Positions 18,444 through 27,395 are shown, numbered from the stretch's first letter. The stretch is DNA of 44,854 nt from Betaproteobacteria bacterium RIFCSPLOWO2_02_FULL_67_26 (GCA_001771935.1 MERD01000031.1:1-44854), one strand, 5' to 3'. Program-made: numbers and translations. Notes: generated by a model not told the origin, from the letters alone.

Positions 18444-19070
18444 TCATTTAACCGTCTCGGTTCTGCTCGACAGGACCTTGTCCACGATCCCGTAAGCCAG
18501 CGCCTGCTCGGCGCTGAGGAAATTGTCACGGTCGGTGTCCCGCTCGATGTTCTTGATGTCCTGGCCGGTGTGCTTGGCGAAGATCTCGTTCAGTTTCCCC
18601 TTCAGGAACAGGATTTCCCGCGCGTGAATCTCGATATCCGAGGCCTGCCCCTGGAAGCCGCCCATCGGCTGGTGGATCATCACGCGCGAATTCGGCAGGC
18701 AGTTGCGCCTGCCCTTGGCGCCGGCGGCGAGCAGGAGCGCGCCCATGCTCGCGGCCTGCCCGACGCACAGCGTGGACACGCTCGGCTTGATGAACTGCAT
18801 GGTGTCGTAGATCGCCAGCCCCGCCGAAACCGAGCCGCCGGGCGAGTTGATGTAGAAGGAGATCTCCTTGTCCGGGTTCTCCGACTCGAGGAACAGCATC
18901 TGCGCCACGATCAGGTTGGCGGTCACCTCGGTCACCGGCCCGACCAGGAACACCACCCGCTCCTTCAGCAGGCGCGAGTAGATGTCGTACGCGCGCTCGC
19001 CCCGCCCGCTCTGCTCGATGACCATCGGGATCAGGCCCAGGCCGCGCGGCTCGCTCTCACTCATCATCAT
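18444..19070 (-). CDS. clpP: ATP-dependent Clp protease proteolytic subunit ClpP
   Basis: Tetradecameric serine protease chamber. The 208-residue length fits. Ser is in [11 protein letters not shown], His in [11 protein letters not shown] and Asp in [10 protein letters not shown]; the structural [14 protein letters not shown] is also present. Three ATG codons in a row (19070, 19067, 19064) begin the gene. The first is preceded by GGGGAAGCA and overlaps the tig stop (ATGA), so it is the likely start and is coupled to trigger factor translation. Confidence 0.97.
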   Translation of the reverse strand: MMMSESEPRGLGLIPMVIEQSGRGERAYDIYSRLLKERVVFLVGPVTEVTANLIVAQMLFLESENPDKEISFYINSPGGSVSAGLAIYDTMQFIKPSVSTLCVGQAASMGALLLAAGAKGRRNCLPNSRVMIHQPMGGFQGQASDIEIHAREILFLKGKLNEIFAKHTGQDIKNIERDTDRDNFLSAEQALAYGIVDKVLSSRTETVK

Positions 19071-20374
19071 TGCTTCCCCATCAGTTCGTCGAATTCGATC
19101 ACCCGGTCCGTCACCTTGGCAACGCCGAGGGCCCACGCCACGACGTTGTCCTCGAGTGCCGCGGATTCGCTGTCCTGCAACCGCTCCGGCGCCGCGTAGA
19201 ACCATTTCACGACCTCCTCGGGACGCTCGTAGCTCTGCGCCTGCTCTTCCACCAGCGCGCGCACCTGCTCGGGGCGGGGATGGAGATTGTGCGCCTTCAC
19301 CACCTCGCCGAGGATCAGCCCGAGATTGACGCGGCGCAGGGCCTGCCCCTGGAACACGTCCGCCGGCAACGGCGTGTTGTCCGTGACCTGCACGCCGCGG
19401 GACGCAAGCTCCTGCCGGGCGCTGGCCCGCAGCCGTTCCATCTCCAACTGCACCAGCGATTTCGGGGCTTCGACACGGGTCGCGTCGAGCAACGCCTGCA
19501 TCACCTGGTCGCGCAGCCGGACCTTGAGCTTGGCCTTGACCTCGCGCTCGAGGTTGGCCTGGATCTCGGCGCGCATCTTGGCGAGGTCGCCGTCCGCGAC
19601 ACCCAGCACTTTGGCGAACTCGGCGTCGACGTCGGGCAGGCGCGGCGCGGCGACCTGCTTGACGGTGAGGTCGAAGCGAGCGGTCTTACCCGCCACTTCC
19701 CGGCCGTGGTAGTCATCGGGAAAATGAACATCGAACGACTTCGATTCGCCCGCCTTCAACCCGGTCACGCCGGTTTCAAAATCCGGCAGCAGGCGCTCGC
19801 TGCCCAGCACCACCTGCTGGTCCCTGCCGCTCGACCCCTGGAACTCGGCGCCGTCCAGCGTCCCCCGGAAATCGACCGTGACGCGGTCGCCGCTTTCCGC
19901 CGCGCGCTCCGCCAGCTCGAAGCGGACACGCTGCTTGCGCATGATCTCGATGGTCTTGTCCACTTCCGCCGGGCCCACTTCCAGCAACGGGCGCTCGACG
20001 GTGGCGGTCGAGATGTCTCCCACCACCACCTCGGGATAGACCTCGAAGGTGGCGCTGTAATGGAGCTCCCCGGCGTCCTCGACCACGGGTCCCATCTCGA
20101 TTTTCGGATAGCCCGCAACCTTCAGGTTCTGCTGGCGCACCGCCTCGCCGAAGCTGCGCTGCACCGCGTCGCCGACCACTTCCTGCCGCACCTGTGGTCC
20201 GTAGTGCTGCGCCACCACCTTTAACGGCACCTTGCCGGGGCGGAAACCGTGCATCTTCATGGTACGCGACAAGTGCTTGAGGCGGTTTTCCACCTCGCTG
20301 TTGATGTCGGCGGCGGGAAGCGCGACGCTCAGTCTCCGCTCGAGTACGCTCAATGTTTCCAAATTGGCTTGCAT
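19067..20374 (-). CDS. tig: Trigger factor
   Basis: Ribosome-bound chaperone with peptidyl-prolyl isomerase activity. The 435 residues match the family (E. coli 432). The ribosome-binding signature GFRPGKVP lies near residue 45. The FKBP domain (about 155-235, including [14 protein letters not shown]) and the long helical C-terminal arms follow. The ATG at 20374 gives [15 protein letters not shown], the family start; an in-frame ATG at 20392 overlaps the putative -10 element. It is first of tig-clpP-clpX. Confidence 0.96.
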   Translation of the reverse strand: MQANLETLSVLERRLSVALPAADINSEVENRLKHLSRTMKMHGFRPGKVPLKVVAQHYGPQVRQEVVGDAVQRSFGEAVRQQNLKVAGYPKIEMGPVVEDAGELHYSATFEVYPEVVVGDISTATVERPLLEVGPAEVDKTIEIMRKQRVRFELAERAAESGDRVTVDFRGTLDGAEFQGSSGRDQQVVLGSERLLPDFETGVTGLKAGESKSFDVHFPDDYHGREVAGKTARFDLTVKQVAAPRLPDVDAEFAKVLGVADGDLAKMRAEIQANLEREVKAKLKVRLRDQVMQALLDATRVEAPKSLVQLEMERLRASARQELASRGVQVTDNTPLPADVFQGQALRRVNLGLILGEVVKAHNLHPRPEQVRALVEEQAQSYERPEEVVKWFYAAPERLQDSESAALEDNVVAWALGVAKVTDRVIEFDELMGKQ

Positions 20375-20391
20375 CGTATTCTGGATGTCCA

Positions 20392-20420
20392 ACGATACCA
20401 GTGACCGGATTCACGTACAA
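20392..20420 (-). promoter_or_regulatory. Candidate promoter of tig-clpP-clpX
   Basis: TTGTAC (20420-20415) and TATCGT (20397-20392) are separated by 17 bases on the minus strand. The leader would be very short (about 11 bases), so this is tentative. Confidence 0.4.
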
Positions 20421-20497
20421 CAACAGTTGCGTGCCGGGGCGACCCGGCCCATGACACCATCATCCGGAAGGACGGAACGAATGCCGGCACCCCGGCT

Positions 20498-20519
20498 CGC
20501 ACCACGCGCGATTCGCTCG

Positions 20520-20526
<7 letters not shown>
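20498..20526 (-). other. Inverted repeat joining the tRNA-Leu 3' end to its trailer
   Basis: CGTGGTGCG (20518-20526) contains the complement of the tRNA 3' end. Its exact reverse complement, CGCACCACG, lies at 20498-20506. In the precursor RNA the tRNA tail CGCACCA could pair with the trailer over 9 base pairs. Confidence 0.6.
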
Positions 20527-20604
<78 letters not shown>

Positions 20605-20638
20605 GACGTTCTGATTGTAATATAATCAGGTGTGCGCT

Positions 20639-20656
20639 GAAAGCTTGCAAGCTTTC
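20639..20656. promoter_or_regulatory. 18-base perfect palindrome upstream of hpnC (possible operator)
   Basis: GAAAGCTTGCAAGCTTTC reads the same on both strands. It lies between tRNA-Leu and hpnC, 52 bases before the hpnC ATG and next to a possible TTGAGA (20663-20668). A dimeric repressor site is one possibility. Confidence 0.5.
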
Positions 20657-20708
20657 TTAACGTTGAGACGCAGCCATTTGATAATAATGGGATATTGCAT
20701 AGCAACAA

Positions 20709-21512
20709 ATGGGCGTCAACCACTACGAAAATTTCCCGGTCGCATCCCTCCTTCTGCCCCCCCGATTTCGCCATCCGGTAGCCCAAATCTACCGCTTTGC
20801 ACGGGAGGCCGACGACTTCGCCGACGAGGGTAACGATCCCGCTGCGCAGCGCATCGCCGCGCTGGACCGGTATCGGGCGGAACTCGACCGCATCGAGCGC
20901 GGCGAGGGCCCGCGCCTGCCGCTGTTCGAGGAGCTCGACGGCATCGTGCGCGAGCACCAGCTGCCGCTTGCCCTGTTTCGCGACCTGCTCGACGCCTTCA
21001 CGCAGGACGTGACGAAGGGCCGTTACGCGAATTACGGCGAGGTGCTCGATTACTGCCGGCGCTCGGCGAATCCGATCGGGCGCCTGCTGCTGCATCTCTT
21101 CGACCGCGCAAGCGGGGATAATCCGGTGTGGTCGGATTCGATCTGCTCGGCCCTGCAGCTCATCAATTTCTGGCAGGACGTGCCGATCGACTACGCGAAG
21201 AACCGCATCTACCTCCCCCAGGACGAGATGGCAACCTATGGCGTGACGGAGCGGCACGTGGCGGAACAGCGGTGCGACGGGAACTGGGTGGCGCTCATGA
21301 GGTTCCAGGTCGAGCGCGCGCGGGCGCTGCTGCAGTCCGGCGCCTCCCTGGGCACGGCGCTGCCCGGCCGCATCGGCCTCGAGATCCGCGTCACCGTGCA
21401 GGGCGGGCTGCGCATACTCGAGAAGATCGAGACCGCGCGCTACGACGTTTTTCGCCAACGGCCCGTTCTGCGATGGCGTGACTGGCCGCTGATTCTGGCG
21501 CGCGCTCTCTGA
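20709..21512 (+). CDS. hpnC: Hydroxysqualene synthase HpnC
   Basis: Converts presqualene diphosphate to hydroxysqualene in the bacterial three-enzyme route to squalene, the hopanoid precursor. The 267-residue protein has the squalene/phytoene synthase fold. The first Asp-rich motif is DDFADE at residues 35-40, and the second region is NFWQDVPIDYAKNRIYLP near 154-171. The N-terminal NHYENFPVAS is characteristic of HpnC rather than HpnD. It is followed after two bases by hpnD, with hpnE about 3 kb downstream. The assignment of the C and D paralogues rests on motif wording and order. Confidence 0.93.
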   Translation: MGVNHYENFPVASLLLPPRFRHPVAQIYRFAREADDFADEGNDPAAQRIAALDRYRAELDRIERGEGPRLPLFEELDGIVREHQLPLALFRDLLDAFTQDVTKGRYANYGEVLDYCRRSANPIGRLLLHLFDRASGDNPVWSDSICSALQLINFWQDVPIDYAKNRIYLPQDEMATYGVTERHVAEQRCDGNWVALMRFQVERARALLQSGASLGTALPGRIGLEIRVTVQGGLRILEKIETARYDVFRQRPVLRWRDWPLILARAL

Positions 21513-21514
21513 AC

Positions 21515-22348
21515 ATGGATCCGCACCAATACTGCCAGCAGCAAGCCGCGGCAAGCGGCTCGAGCTTCTACTACAGCTTCCTGTTCCTGCCGCAGGACCG
21601 CCGGCGCGCCATCACCGCGCTGTACGCGTTTTGCCGCGAAGTGGACGACGTGGTGGACGAATGCTCGGACGCGGCGGTGGCGCGCATGAAGCTCGCCTGG
21701 TGGCGTAACGAGCTGGCGGCGGTCTATCACGGAACACCGCAGCATCCGGTGGCTCGCGCGCTGGGCGACGTCGCCCCCCGCTTTCACCTCGCCGAAGCGC
21801 GGCTGAACGAGATCATCCAGGGCATGGAGATGGACCTGGACAACAGCCGCTACCCCACCTTCGATGCGCTCAAGCTGTATTGTCACCGCGTGGCGGGCGT
21901 GGTGGGACTGCTGTCGGCGGAAATCTTCGGTTACCAGGACCGCCGCACGCTCGAGTACGCGGCGGACCTCGGATTGGCGTTCCAGCTCACCAATATCATC
22001 CGCGACGTGGGCGAGGACGCGCGCCGCGGCCGCATCTACCTGCCGCTGGACGAAATCCAGCGCTTCGAAGTGAGCGTGGAGGACATCCTGCAAGGGCGGG
22101 AGACGGGCAATTTCCACCAGCTGATGGCATTCCAGGTCGAGCGCGCGCTGGCGGTTTACCGCGGGGCATTCGCCAAGCTGCCGGAGCCGGACCGCAGGGC
22201 GCAGCGCGCCGGTATCATCATGGCGGCGATCTACCAGGCGCTGCTCGGGGAAATCCGGCGCGACGGCTGCCGCGTGCTGACGCACCGCGTCTCCCTCACG
22301 CCCGTGCGGAAGTTGTGGATTGCGTGGCGGACCTGGATCAGGGGATGA
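21515..22348 (+). CDS. hpnD: Presqualene diphosphate synthase HpnD
   Basis: Condenses two farnesyl diphosphates into presqualene diphosphate. The 277-residue squalene/phytoene synthase-family protein has DDVVDE at residues 44-49 and the second Asp motif NIIRDVGEDARRGRIYLP near 161-178. The C-terminus ends in a basic hydrophobic stretch (RKLWIAWRTWIRG) that may touch the membrane. The ATG follows the hpnC stop by two bases, so the two are almost certainly co-translated. Confidence 0.93.
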   Translation: MDPHQYCQQQAAASGSSFYYSFLFLPQDRRRAITALYAFCREVDDVVDECSDAAVARMKLAWWRNELAAVYHGTPQHPVARALGDVAPRFHLAEARLNEIIQGMEMDLDNSRYPTFDALKLYCHRVAGVVGLLSAEIFGYQDRRTLEYAADLGLAFQLTNIIRDVGEDARRGRIYLPLDEIQRFEVSVEDILQGRETGNFHQLMAFQVERALAVYRGAFAKLPEPDRRAQRAGIIMAAIYQALLGEIRRDGCRVLTHRVSLTPVRKLWIAWRTWIRG

Positions 22349-22351
22349 AGC

Positions 22352-22372
22352 GTGATGGGTGATGGGTGATGA
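22352..22372 (+). repeat. Heptamer tract GTGATGR at the hpnD/SDR junction
   Basis: Three head-to-tail heptamers: GTGATGG, GTGATGG, GTGATGA. They are sense-oriented with the genes, starting 4 bases after the hpnD stop. Degenerate units (GTAAGG, GTCACGG) continue towards the next ATG. Confidence 0.8.
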
Positions 22373-22388
22373 GTAAGGGTCACGGACC

Positions 22389-23144
22389 ATGGATCTGCAA
22401 CTGAAGGGTAAGACGGCGCTGGTGACCGGAGCGAGCATGGGTATCGGCCGCGCGATCGCGAAAGGCCTGGCGGCGGAAGGGGTCGCGGTCTGCATTGCGG
22501 CGCGGCGCAAGCCGTTGCTCGAGGAACTGGCGGGGGAGATCGCCGCGGCGGGCGGCGCCAGGCCGGATATCGTCGAAATCGACATGATGGACCCGGGCGC
22601 TCCGCAAAGGCTCGCCCGGACGGCGAAGCAGGCGCTCGGCGGGGTGGACATCCTGGTGAACTCGGCCGGCGGCAGCAAGCCGCCGCTCCCGATCGACGCG
22701 CCGGAAGCGCAATGGGAGGAGGCGATGACGCTCAATTTCACGCGCATACGACAGCTCACCCACGCCACCCTGCCCGGCATGATCGAGAAGAAATGGGGGC
22801 GCGTCATCAACATCAGCGGCAAGTCGGAGCCGGAGCGCATGATCGCCGCGCACCCGGCCAAGGCCGCGATCCACGCCTGGTCGAAGGGGCTGTCGCGCGA
22901 GGTCGGCCGCTACGGCATCACGGTGAACTGCATTCCGCCCGGACGCATCATGAGCGAGCAGATCCGTCGCAAGTACCCGCCGGAGTTCCGCGCGAAGCAG
23001 TCCGCCGAGGACATCCCGGTCGGCCGTTACGGCGAGCCGGAGGAGCTCGCGAGCCTCGCCGTGTTCCTCGCATCGCCCATCGCCTGCTATATCACCGGCG
23101 CGGTGCTGCCGGTGGACGGCGGCCTCAGGCGCTACGCTTACTAA
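22389..23144 (+). CDS. Short-chain dehydrogenase/reductase family protein lacking the catalytic tyrosine
   Basis: A 251-residue SDR fold. The cofactor loop TGASMGIGRAIAKGL is intact near residue 14, and NSAGG matches the usual NNAG. The active-site region reads INISGKSEPERMIAAHPAKAAIHAWSK. Aligned on the conserved Lys, the position of the catalytic Tyr (YxxxK) is Ala, with a His one residue further on. The C-terminus ends with the common YITGAVLPVDGG. It may bind NAD(P)H without classical SDR chemistry, or use another acid. It sits inside the hpn cluster, flanked on both sides by heptamer tracts. Its role in hopanoid synthesis is unknown to me. Confidence 0.85.
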   Translation: MDLQLKGKTALVTGASMGIGRAIAKGLAAEGVAVCIAARRKPLLEELAGEIAAAGGARPDIVEIDMMDPGAPQRLARTAKQALGGVDILVNSAGGSKPPLPIDAPEAQWEEAMTLNFTRIRQLTHATLPGMIEKKWGRVINISGKSEPERMIAAHPAKAAIHAWSKGLSREVGRYGITVNCIPPGRIMSEQIRRKYPPEFRAKQSAEDIPVGRYGEPEELASLAVFLASPIACYITGAVLPVDGGLRRYAY

Positions 23145-23148
23145 CTGC

Positions 23149-23183
23149 GTGAATCGTGATTGGTGACTGCTCACCACTCACGC
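23149..23183 (+). repeat. Degenerate heptamer tract with internal inversion
   Basis: Five consecutive heptamers: GTGAATC, GTGATTG, GTGACTG, then CTCACCA and CTCACGC. The last two are in the opposite orientation, so the tract can fold back on itself. It starts 4 bases after the SDR stop. Confidence 0.65.
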
Positions 23184-23192
23184 TCTTAGTCG

Positions 23193-23198
23193 TATAAT
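23193..23198 (+). promoter_or_regulatory. Candidate -10 element for the prpF-like gene
   Basis: A perfect TATAAT lies 26 bases before the ATG at 23225, followed by a GGAGA ribosome-binding site. No convincing -35 was found. Confidence 0.35.
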
Positions 23199-23224
23199 CA
23201 ACGGGCTTCGCTGGAGAAATCGGC

Positions 23225-24346
23225 ATGCAAACAAAAATTCCATGCGTGATCATGCGCGGCGGCACGTCGCGCGGCCCGTTCTTCCACGCGTCCGACCTGC
23301 CCGCCGACGTGCCCACGCGCGACGCGGTGCTGCTCGCGGTGATGGGATCGCCGCACCAGATTCAGATAGACGGCATCGGCGGCTCCCACTCGGTAACCAG
23401 CAAGGTCGCGATGATCAGCAAGTCGAGGCATACGGGGGCGGACGTCGACTATCTCTTCGCGCAGGTGCAGATCAACGAGAACATCGTGGACACCAAGCCC
23501 AACTGCGGCAACATGCTGGTGGCGGTCGGGCCGTTCGCGATCGAGTCCGGGCTGGTGCCGGCGAAGAGCGGCGAGACGACGGTACGCATCTTCAACGTCA
23601 ACACCCAGTCGCTGGTCGAATCCATCGTGCAGACGCCCGGCGGGCAGGTCACCTACTCCGGCACTGCGTCGATCGACGGCGTTCCCGGCACGGCGGCGCC
23701 CATCAAGCTCAATTTCAAGAGCGCGATCGGCTCCGTCACCAGGAAAATGCTGCCCACCGGCAAGCCACTCGATGTGATCGACGGCATCGAAGCGAGCTGC
23801 GTGGATGTCGCGATGCCGGTCGTCCTGATGCGCGCCGAGGCGTTCGGCAAGTCCGGCCACGAAACCGCCGTCGAGCTCGACGCGGACAGGGCACTGGTGA
23901 AGCGCATGGAGGCGATCCGCGTCAAGGCCGGCGCGCTGATGGGCATGGGCGACGTCTCGAAGTCGGTAGTGCCGAAAATGGCCCTGCTGTCGAAGCCGCG
24001 CAACGGTGGCATCATCGCTTCGCGCTTCTTCGTGCCCGAGACCTGCCACAAGGCGCACCCGGTGACCGGGACGGTGTGCATCGCCTCGGCCTGCGCCATG
24101 CCCGGAACGGTGGCCTCCCGGATTTCTCCCCTGCCGCCGGCGCCCCAGGGGATGATCAGGATCGAGCACCCCCAGGGCATGATCATCATCGACCTCGACG
24201 TCGACTTCACCGGCGGCAAGCAGGAACTGCGCCGCGCGGCGCTGGTGCGCACGGCGCGCCGGATATTCGAAGGCCAGGTCTGCGTGCCCGAGGAGATCTG
24301 GGCGGGCAGCCAGCGCGCCGCACGGCCTGCCGCCGCCGCCGCGTAA
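23225..24346 (+). CDS. PrpF/GalD-family isomerase (4-oxalomesaconate tautomerase or 2-methylaconitate isomerase type)
   Basis: A 373-residue protein of the PrpF family (diaminopimelate-epimerase fold), which moves double bonds in aconitate-like acids. It begins KIPCVIMRGGTSRGPFF, as the family does. It has GIGGSHSVTSKVAMI, the conserved Cys in KPNCGNML near residue 95, and a second Cys region HPVTGTVCIASACAMPGT. The C-terminus is Ala-rich. Family members act in gallate/protocatechuate meta-cleavage or the methylcitrate cycle, but no such genes are nearby. Here it lies between the SDR and hpnE, 21 bases before hpnE. The substrate is undetermined. Confidence 0.85.
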   Translation: MQTKIPCVIMRGGTSRGPFFHASDLPADVPTRDAVLLAVMGSPHQIQIDGIGGSHSVTSKVAMISKSRHTGADVDYLFAQVQINENIVDTKPNCGNMLVAVGPFAIESGLVPAKSGETTVRIFNVNTQSLVESIVQTPGGQVTYSGTASIDGVPGTAAPIKLNFKSAIGSVTRKMLPTGKPLDVIDGIEASCVDVAMPVVLMRAEAFGKSGHETAVELDADRALVKRMEAIRVKAGALMGMGDVSKSVVPKMALLSKPRNGGIIASRFFVPETCHKAHPVTGTVCIASACAMPGTVASRISPLPPAPQGMIRIEHPQGMIIIDLDVDFTGGKQELRRAALVRTARRIFEGQVCVPEEIWAGSQRAARPAAAAA

Positions 24347-24367
24347 CCCCGCCGCAACGCTTTCCTC

Positions 24368-25645
24368 ATGAACGTTGCCGTCATCGGCGGTGGTTACGCC
24401 GGCATGGCGGCAGCCGTTACGCTCGCGGAGCGCCGCGTCCCGGTGACGGTCTTCGAGGCGGCAAGGACGCTGGGCGGCCGCGCGCGGCGGGTCGAGCACC
24501 GCGATCTCGCGCTCGACAACGGGCTGCACATCCTGATCGGCGCCTACGCCGAGACCCTGCGCCTGATGCGCCTGGTGGGCGCCGATCCCGACCGGCTGCT
24601 GCTGCGCATGCCGCTCAAGTGGCGGATACACGAGCGCTTCTCGCTGGAGGCGGCCGGGTTGCCCGCGCCATTGCACCTGCTCGCCGGCCTCGCCACGGCG
24701 AGCGGGGTTTCGCTCGCGGAGCGCCTGGCCGCGGCGCTGTTCGTGGTGCGCATGCGGCGGCAGGGTTACACCCTGGACCCGGACACGACGGTCGCCTCGC
24801 TGCTGCAGCAGTACGCGCAAGGAGAGCGCATGACGCGGCTGCTGTGGCGGCCGCTGTGCGTGTCCGCGCTTAACACCCCTGTCGAGACGGCATCGGCACA
24901 AGCGTTCCTCAACGTCCTGCGCGACAGCCTCGACGCCCGGCGCGCGGCGAGCGACCTGTTGCTGCCGCGCGCAGACCTCTCGCGACTTTTCCCCGAACCT
25001 GCCGCGGAATACGTCAGGGCACGCGGCGGCGAGGTGCTGCCCGGGCAGCGCGTGACCGGGATTGACGAAGCGAGAGGCGCCTTCGCGGTGCGATCCGGCG
25101 ACGGCGAGCGCGCTTTCAGCCACGTCGTGTGCGCCCTCCCCCCGTACCATGCCGGCGCGTTCCTGATCGGCATTTCGGCGCTGGCCGAGATCGCCGAAAC
25201 GGTCGAGAAGCTCGCCTACCAGCCGATCTATTCGGTTTACCTCGGCTATCCGCAGCATGTCCGCCTGCCGGAGGCCATGCTGGGATTCGAAAGCGAATTG
25301 CTGCAGTGGGCATTCGATCGCGGCGCGCTGGCCGGACAACAAGGCGTGATCGGCGCGGTGATCAGCGCGGAAGGCCGGCACCAGGATCTCGCGCAGGAGG
25401 CGCTCGGGCGGCTGGTGCATCAGGAGCTGCAGCAGCAGCTCGGACGCCTTCCCGAGCCCTTGTGGTGCCGCGTCATCGCCGAGAAACGCGCCACCATCGC
25501 CTGCGTGCCCCGGCTCAGGCGGCCGGAAACGCGCACGCCGCTCCGGAATTTTTTCCTGGCGGGCGACTACGTCGCAAGCGACCATCCCGCCACCATTGAA
25601 TCCGCAGTACGGAGCGGGATCAACGCAGCGAAGATGATTCTATAA
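24368..25645 (+). CDS. hpnE: Hydroxysqualene dehydroxylase HpnE (FAD-dependent)
   Basis: Reduces hydroxysqualene to squalene, the third step after HpnD and HpnC. The 425-residue protein has the N-terminal FAD-binding loop VAVIGGGYAGMAAAVTLAE, then FEAARTLGGRARR (the GGRAR signature of the amine oxidase/desaturase superfamily). The C-terminal FAD motif is FFLAGDYVASDHPATIESAVRSG. WRPLCVSALNTPVETAS is typical of squalene-associated desaturases. The next enzyme, squalene-hopene cyclase, is not in the window. The stop overlaps a TATAAT (25641-25646) that might start ETF-QO transcription. Confidence 0.92.
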   Translation: MNVAVIGGGYAGMAAAVTLAERRVPVTVFEAARTLGGRARRVEHRDLALDNGLHILIGAYAETLRLMRLVGADPDRLLLRMPLKWRIHERFSLEAAGLPAPLHLLAGLATASGVSLAERLAAALFVVRMRRQGYTLDPDTTVASLLQQYAQGERMTRLLWRPLCVSALNTPVETASAQAFLNVLRDSLDARRAASDLLLPRADLSRLFPEPAAEYVRARGGEVLPGQRVTGIDEARGAFAVRSGDGERAFSHVVCALPPYHAGAFLIGISALAEIAETVEKLAYQPIYSVYLGYPQHVRLPEAMLGFESELLQWAFDRGALAGQQGVIGAVISAEGRHQDLAQEALGRLVHQELQQQLGRLPEPLWCRVIAEKRATIACVPRLRRPETRTPLRNFFLAGDYVASDHPATIESAVRSGINAAKMIL

Positions 25646-25672
25646 TCCGGGAATGCGTTGATCGGGGAAAAA

Positions 25673-27322
25673 ATGGCTGAACGCGAATCCATGCAGTACG
25701 ACGTCGTGATCGTGGGCGCCGGCCCCGCCGGGCTCGCGGCGGCGATCCGCCTGAAGCAGCTGGCCGCGCAGCACCAGCACGAAATCAGCGTGTGCGTGCT
25801 GGAGAAGGGCTCGGAGGTCGGCGCGCACATCCTGTCCGGCGCGGTGATGGACCCGCGGGCCCTCAACGAGTTGATCCCGGACTGGCAGCGGCTCAACGCG
25901 CCGCTCAACGCCCCGGTCACCGAGGACCGTTTCCTGTTTTTGACTGAAGGCGCGTCGTATCAAGTGCCCGGCTTCATGCTGCCGGTGTGCTTCCAGAACC
26001 ACGGCATGCACGTGGTGAGCCTGGGCAACGTCTGCCGCTGGCTGGCGCAGCAGGCGGAGGGCCTGGGCGTGGAGATCTTCGCCGGCTTCGCCGCCGCCGA
26101 ATTGTTGTATGGCGAGGATGGATCGGTGCGGGGTGTCGCCACCGGCGACATGGGCATCGGCCGGGATGGCAAGCCGACCGCCAATCATCAACCGGGCATG
26201 GCGCTGGAGGCACGCTATACCTTGTTTGCGGAGGGCTGCCGCGGCCACCTCGGGAAACGGCTGCAGGACCGGTTCCAGCTGCGCGCCGGCGCGGACCCGC
26301 AGGTCTACGGTATCGGGCTGAAGGAATTGTGGGAGATTGCACCGGAGCGGCACCAGCAGGGCCTCGTCGTCCACACCGCGGGCTGGCCGCTTGCGACGGA
26401 CACCTACGGCGGTTCGTTTTTGTACCACCTCGAGAATCGCCAGCTCGCGATCGGCTTCGTGGTCGGCCTCGCCTACACCAATCCCTACCTGAGCCCGTAC
26501 GAGGAGTTCCAGCGCTTCAAGACGCATCCCGCCATCCGGCCGTTTCTCGAAGGCGGCAAGCGCATCGCCTACGGCGCGCGCGCGATCGCGGCGGGCGGAC
26601 TGCAATCCCTGCCCCGGCTCGTCTTCCCCGGCGGTTGCCTGGTGGGGGACGATGCCGGATTCCTCAACGCCTCGCGCATCAAGGGCAGCCACGCCGCGAT
26701 GAAATCGGGAATGCTCGCCGCGGAGGCGGCGTTCGCGGCGCTGCGCGCCGGGCGCTCGCACGACGAGCTCGGGGCCTATCCCGAGGCGTTCCGCGCGGGC
26801 TGGCTCCACGACGAGCTGCACCGTGCGCGCAACTTCAAGCCCTGGATGAGCAAGGGACTGCTGCTCGGCACGCTGATGGTGGGCGTCGACCAGGTGCTGT
26901 TCGGCGGGCGGGCGCCGTGGACGCTGCATCACGGACACGCGGATCACGAAACCCTCAAGACCAAGGCGGAAGCCGAGCCGATCGCGTATCCCAGGCCCGA
27001 CGGCGTCATCACCTTCGACCGGCTGTCCTCGGTCTTCGTCTCGAATACCAACCACGCCGAGGACCAGCCGTGCCATCTCACGCTGAAGGACGCGGCGGTC
27101 CCCATCAAGGTCAATCTCGAGCGCTACGACGCGCCCGAGCAGCGCTACTGTCCCGCCGGTGTCTACGAGATCGTGCGCGATGCGGAGAGCAGGAACCCGC
27201 GGCTGCAGATCAACGCGCAGAACTGCGTACACTGCAAGACCTGCGACATCAAGGACCCGACGCAGAACATCGTGTGGGTCGCGCCCGAGGGCGGCGGCGG
27301 GCCCAACTATCCCAATATGTAG
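25673..27322 (+). CDS. Electron transfer flavoprotein-ubiquinone oxidoreductase
   Basis: Membrane-associated flavoprotein that passes electrons from ETF (reduced by acyl-CoA and other dehydrogenases) to ubiquinone. The 549 residues match the family. The FAD loop DVVIVGAGPAGLAAAIRL is at the N-terminus; SGAVMDPRALNELIP and SYGGSFLYHLE-like elements follow (here TYGGSFLYHLEN). The C-terminal ferredoxin-like part has the 4Fe-4S ligands in YCPAGVYE and NCVHCKTCDIKDPTQNI. The ATG at 25673 gives MAERESMQYD; a TTG at 25658 is an alternative. It links functionally to the beta-oxidation operon 4 kb away. Confidence 0.96.
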   Translation: MAERESMQYDVVIVGAGPAGLAAAIRLKQLAAQHQHEISVCVLEKGSEVGAHILSGAVMDPRALNELIPDWQRLNAPLNAPVTEDRFLFLTEGASYQVPGFMLPVCFQNHGMHVVSLGNVCRWLAQQAEGLGVEIFAGFAAAELLYGEDGSVRGVATGDMGIGRDGKPTANHQPGMALEARYTLFAEGCRGHLGKRLQDRFQLRAGADPQVYGIGLKELWEIAPERHQQGLVVHTAGWPLATDTYGGSFLYHLENRQLAIGFVVGLAYTNPYLSPYEEFQRFKTHPAIRPFLEGGKRIAYGARAIAAGGLQSLPRLVFPGGCLVGDDAGFLNASRIKGSHAAMKSGMLAAEAAFAALRAGRSHDELGAYPEAFRAGWLHDELHRARNFKPWMSKGLLLGTLMVGVDQVLFGGRAPWTLHHGHADHETLKTKAEAEPIAYPRPDGVITFDRLSSVFVSNTNHAEDQPCHLTLKDAAVPIKVNLERYDAPEQRYCPAGVYEIVRDAESRNPRLQINAQNCVHCKTCDIKDPTQNIVWVAPEGGGGPNYPNM

Positions 27323-27395
27323 TCCAACCCGCGTCGGACGTGAACGCTGAGTTAGAATACCGGGCAAATTCCAATGGAGGAGGCAAGGCCGCCCG

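Noticed and set aside
23198-25585. 795-codon minus-strand open frame opposite the prpF-like gene and hpnE
   Set aside because: It spans two real genes and their gap, which is typical of a GC-rich antisense frame.
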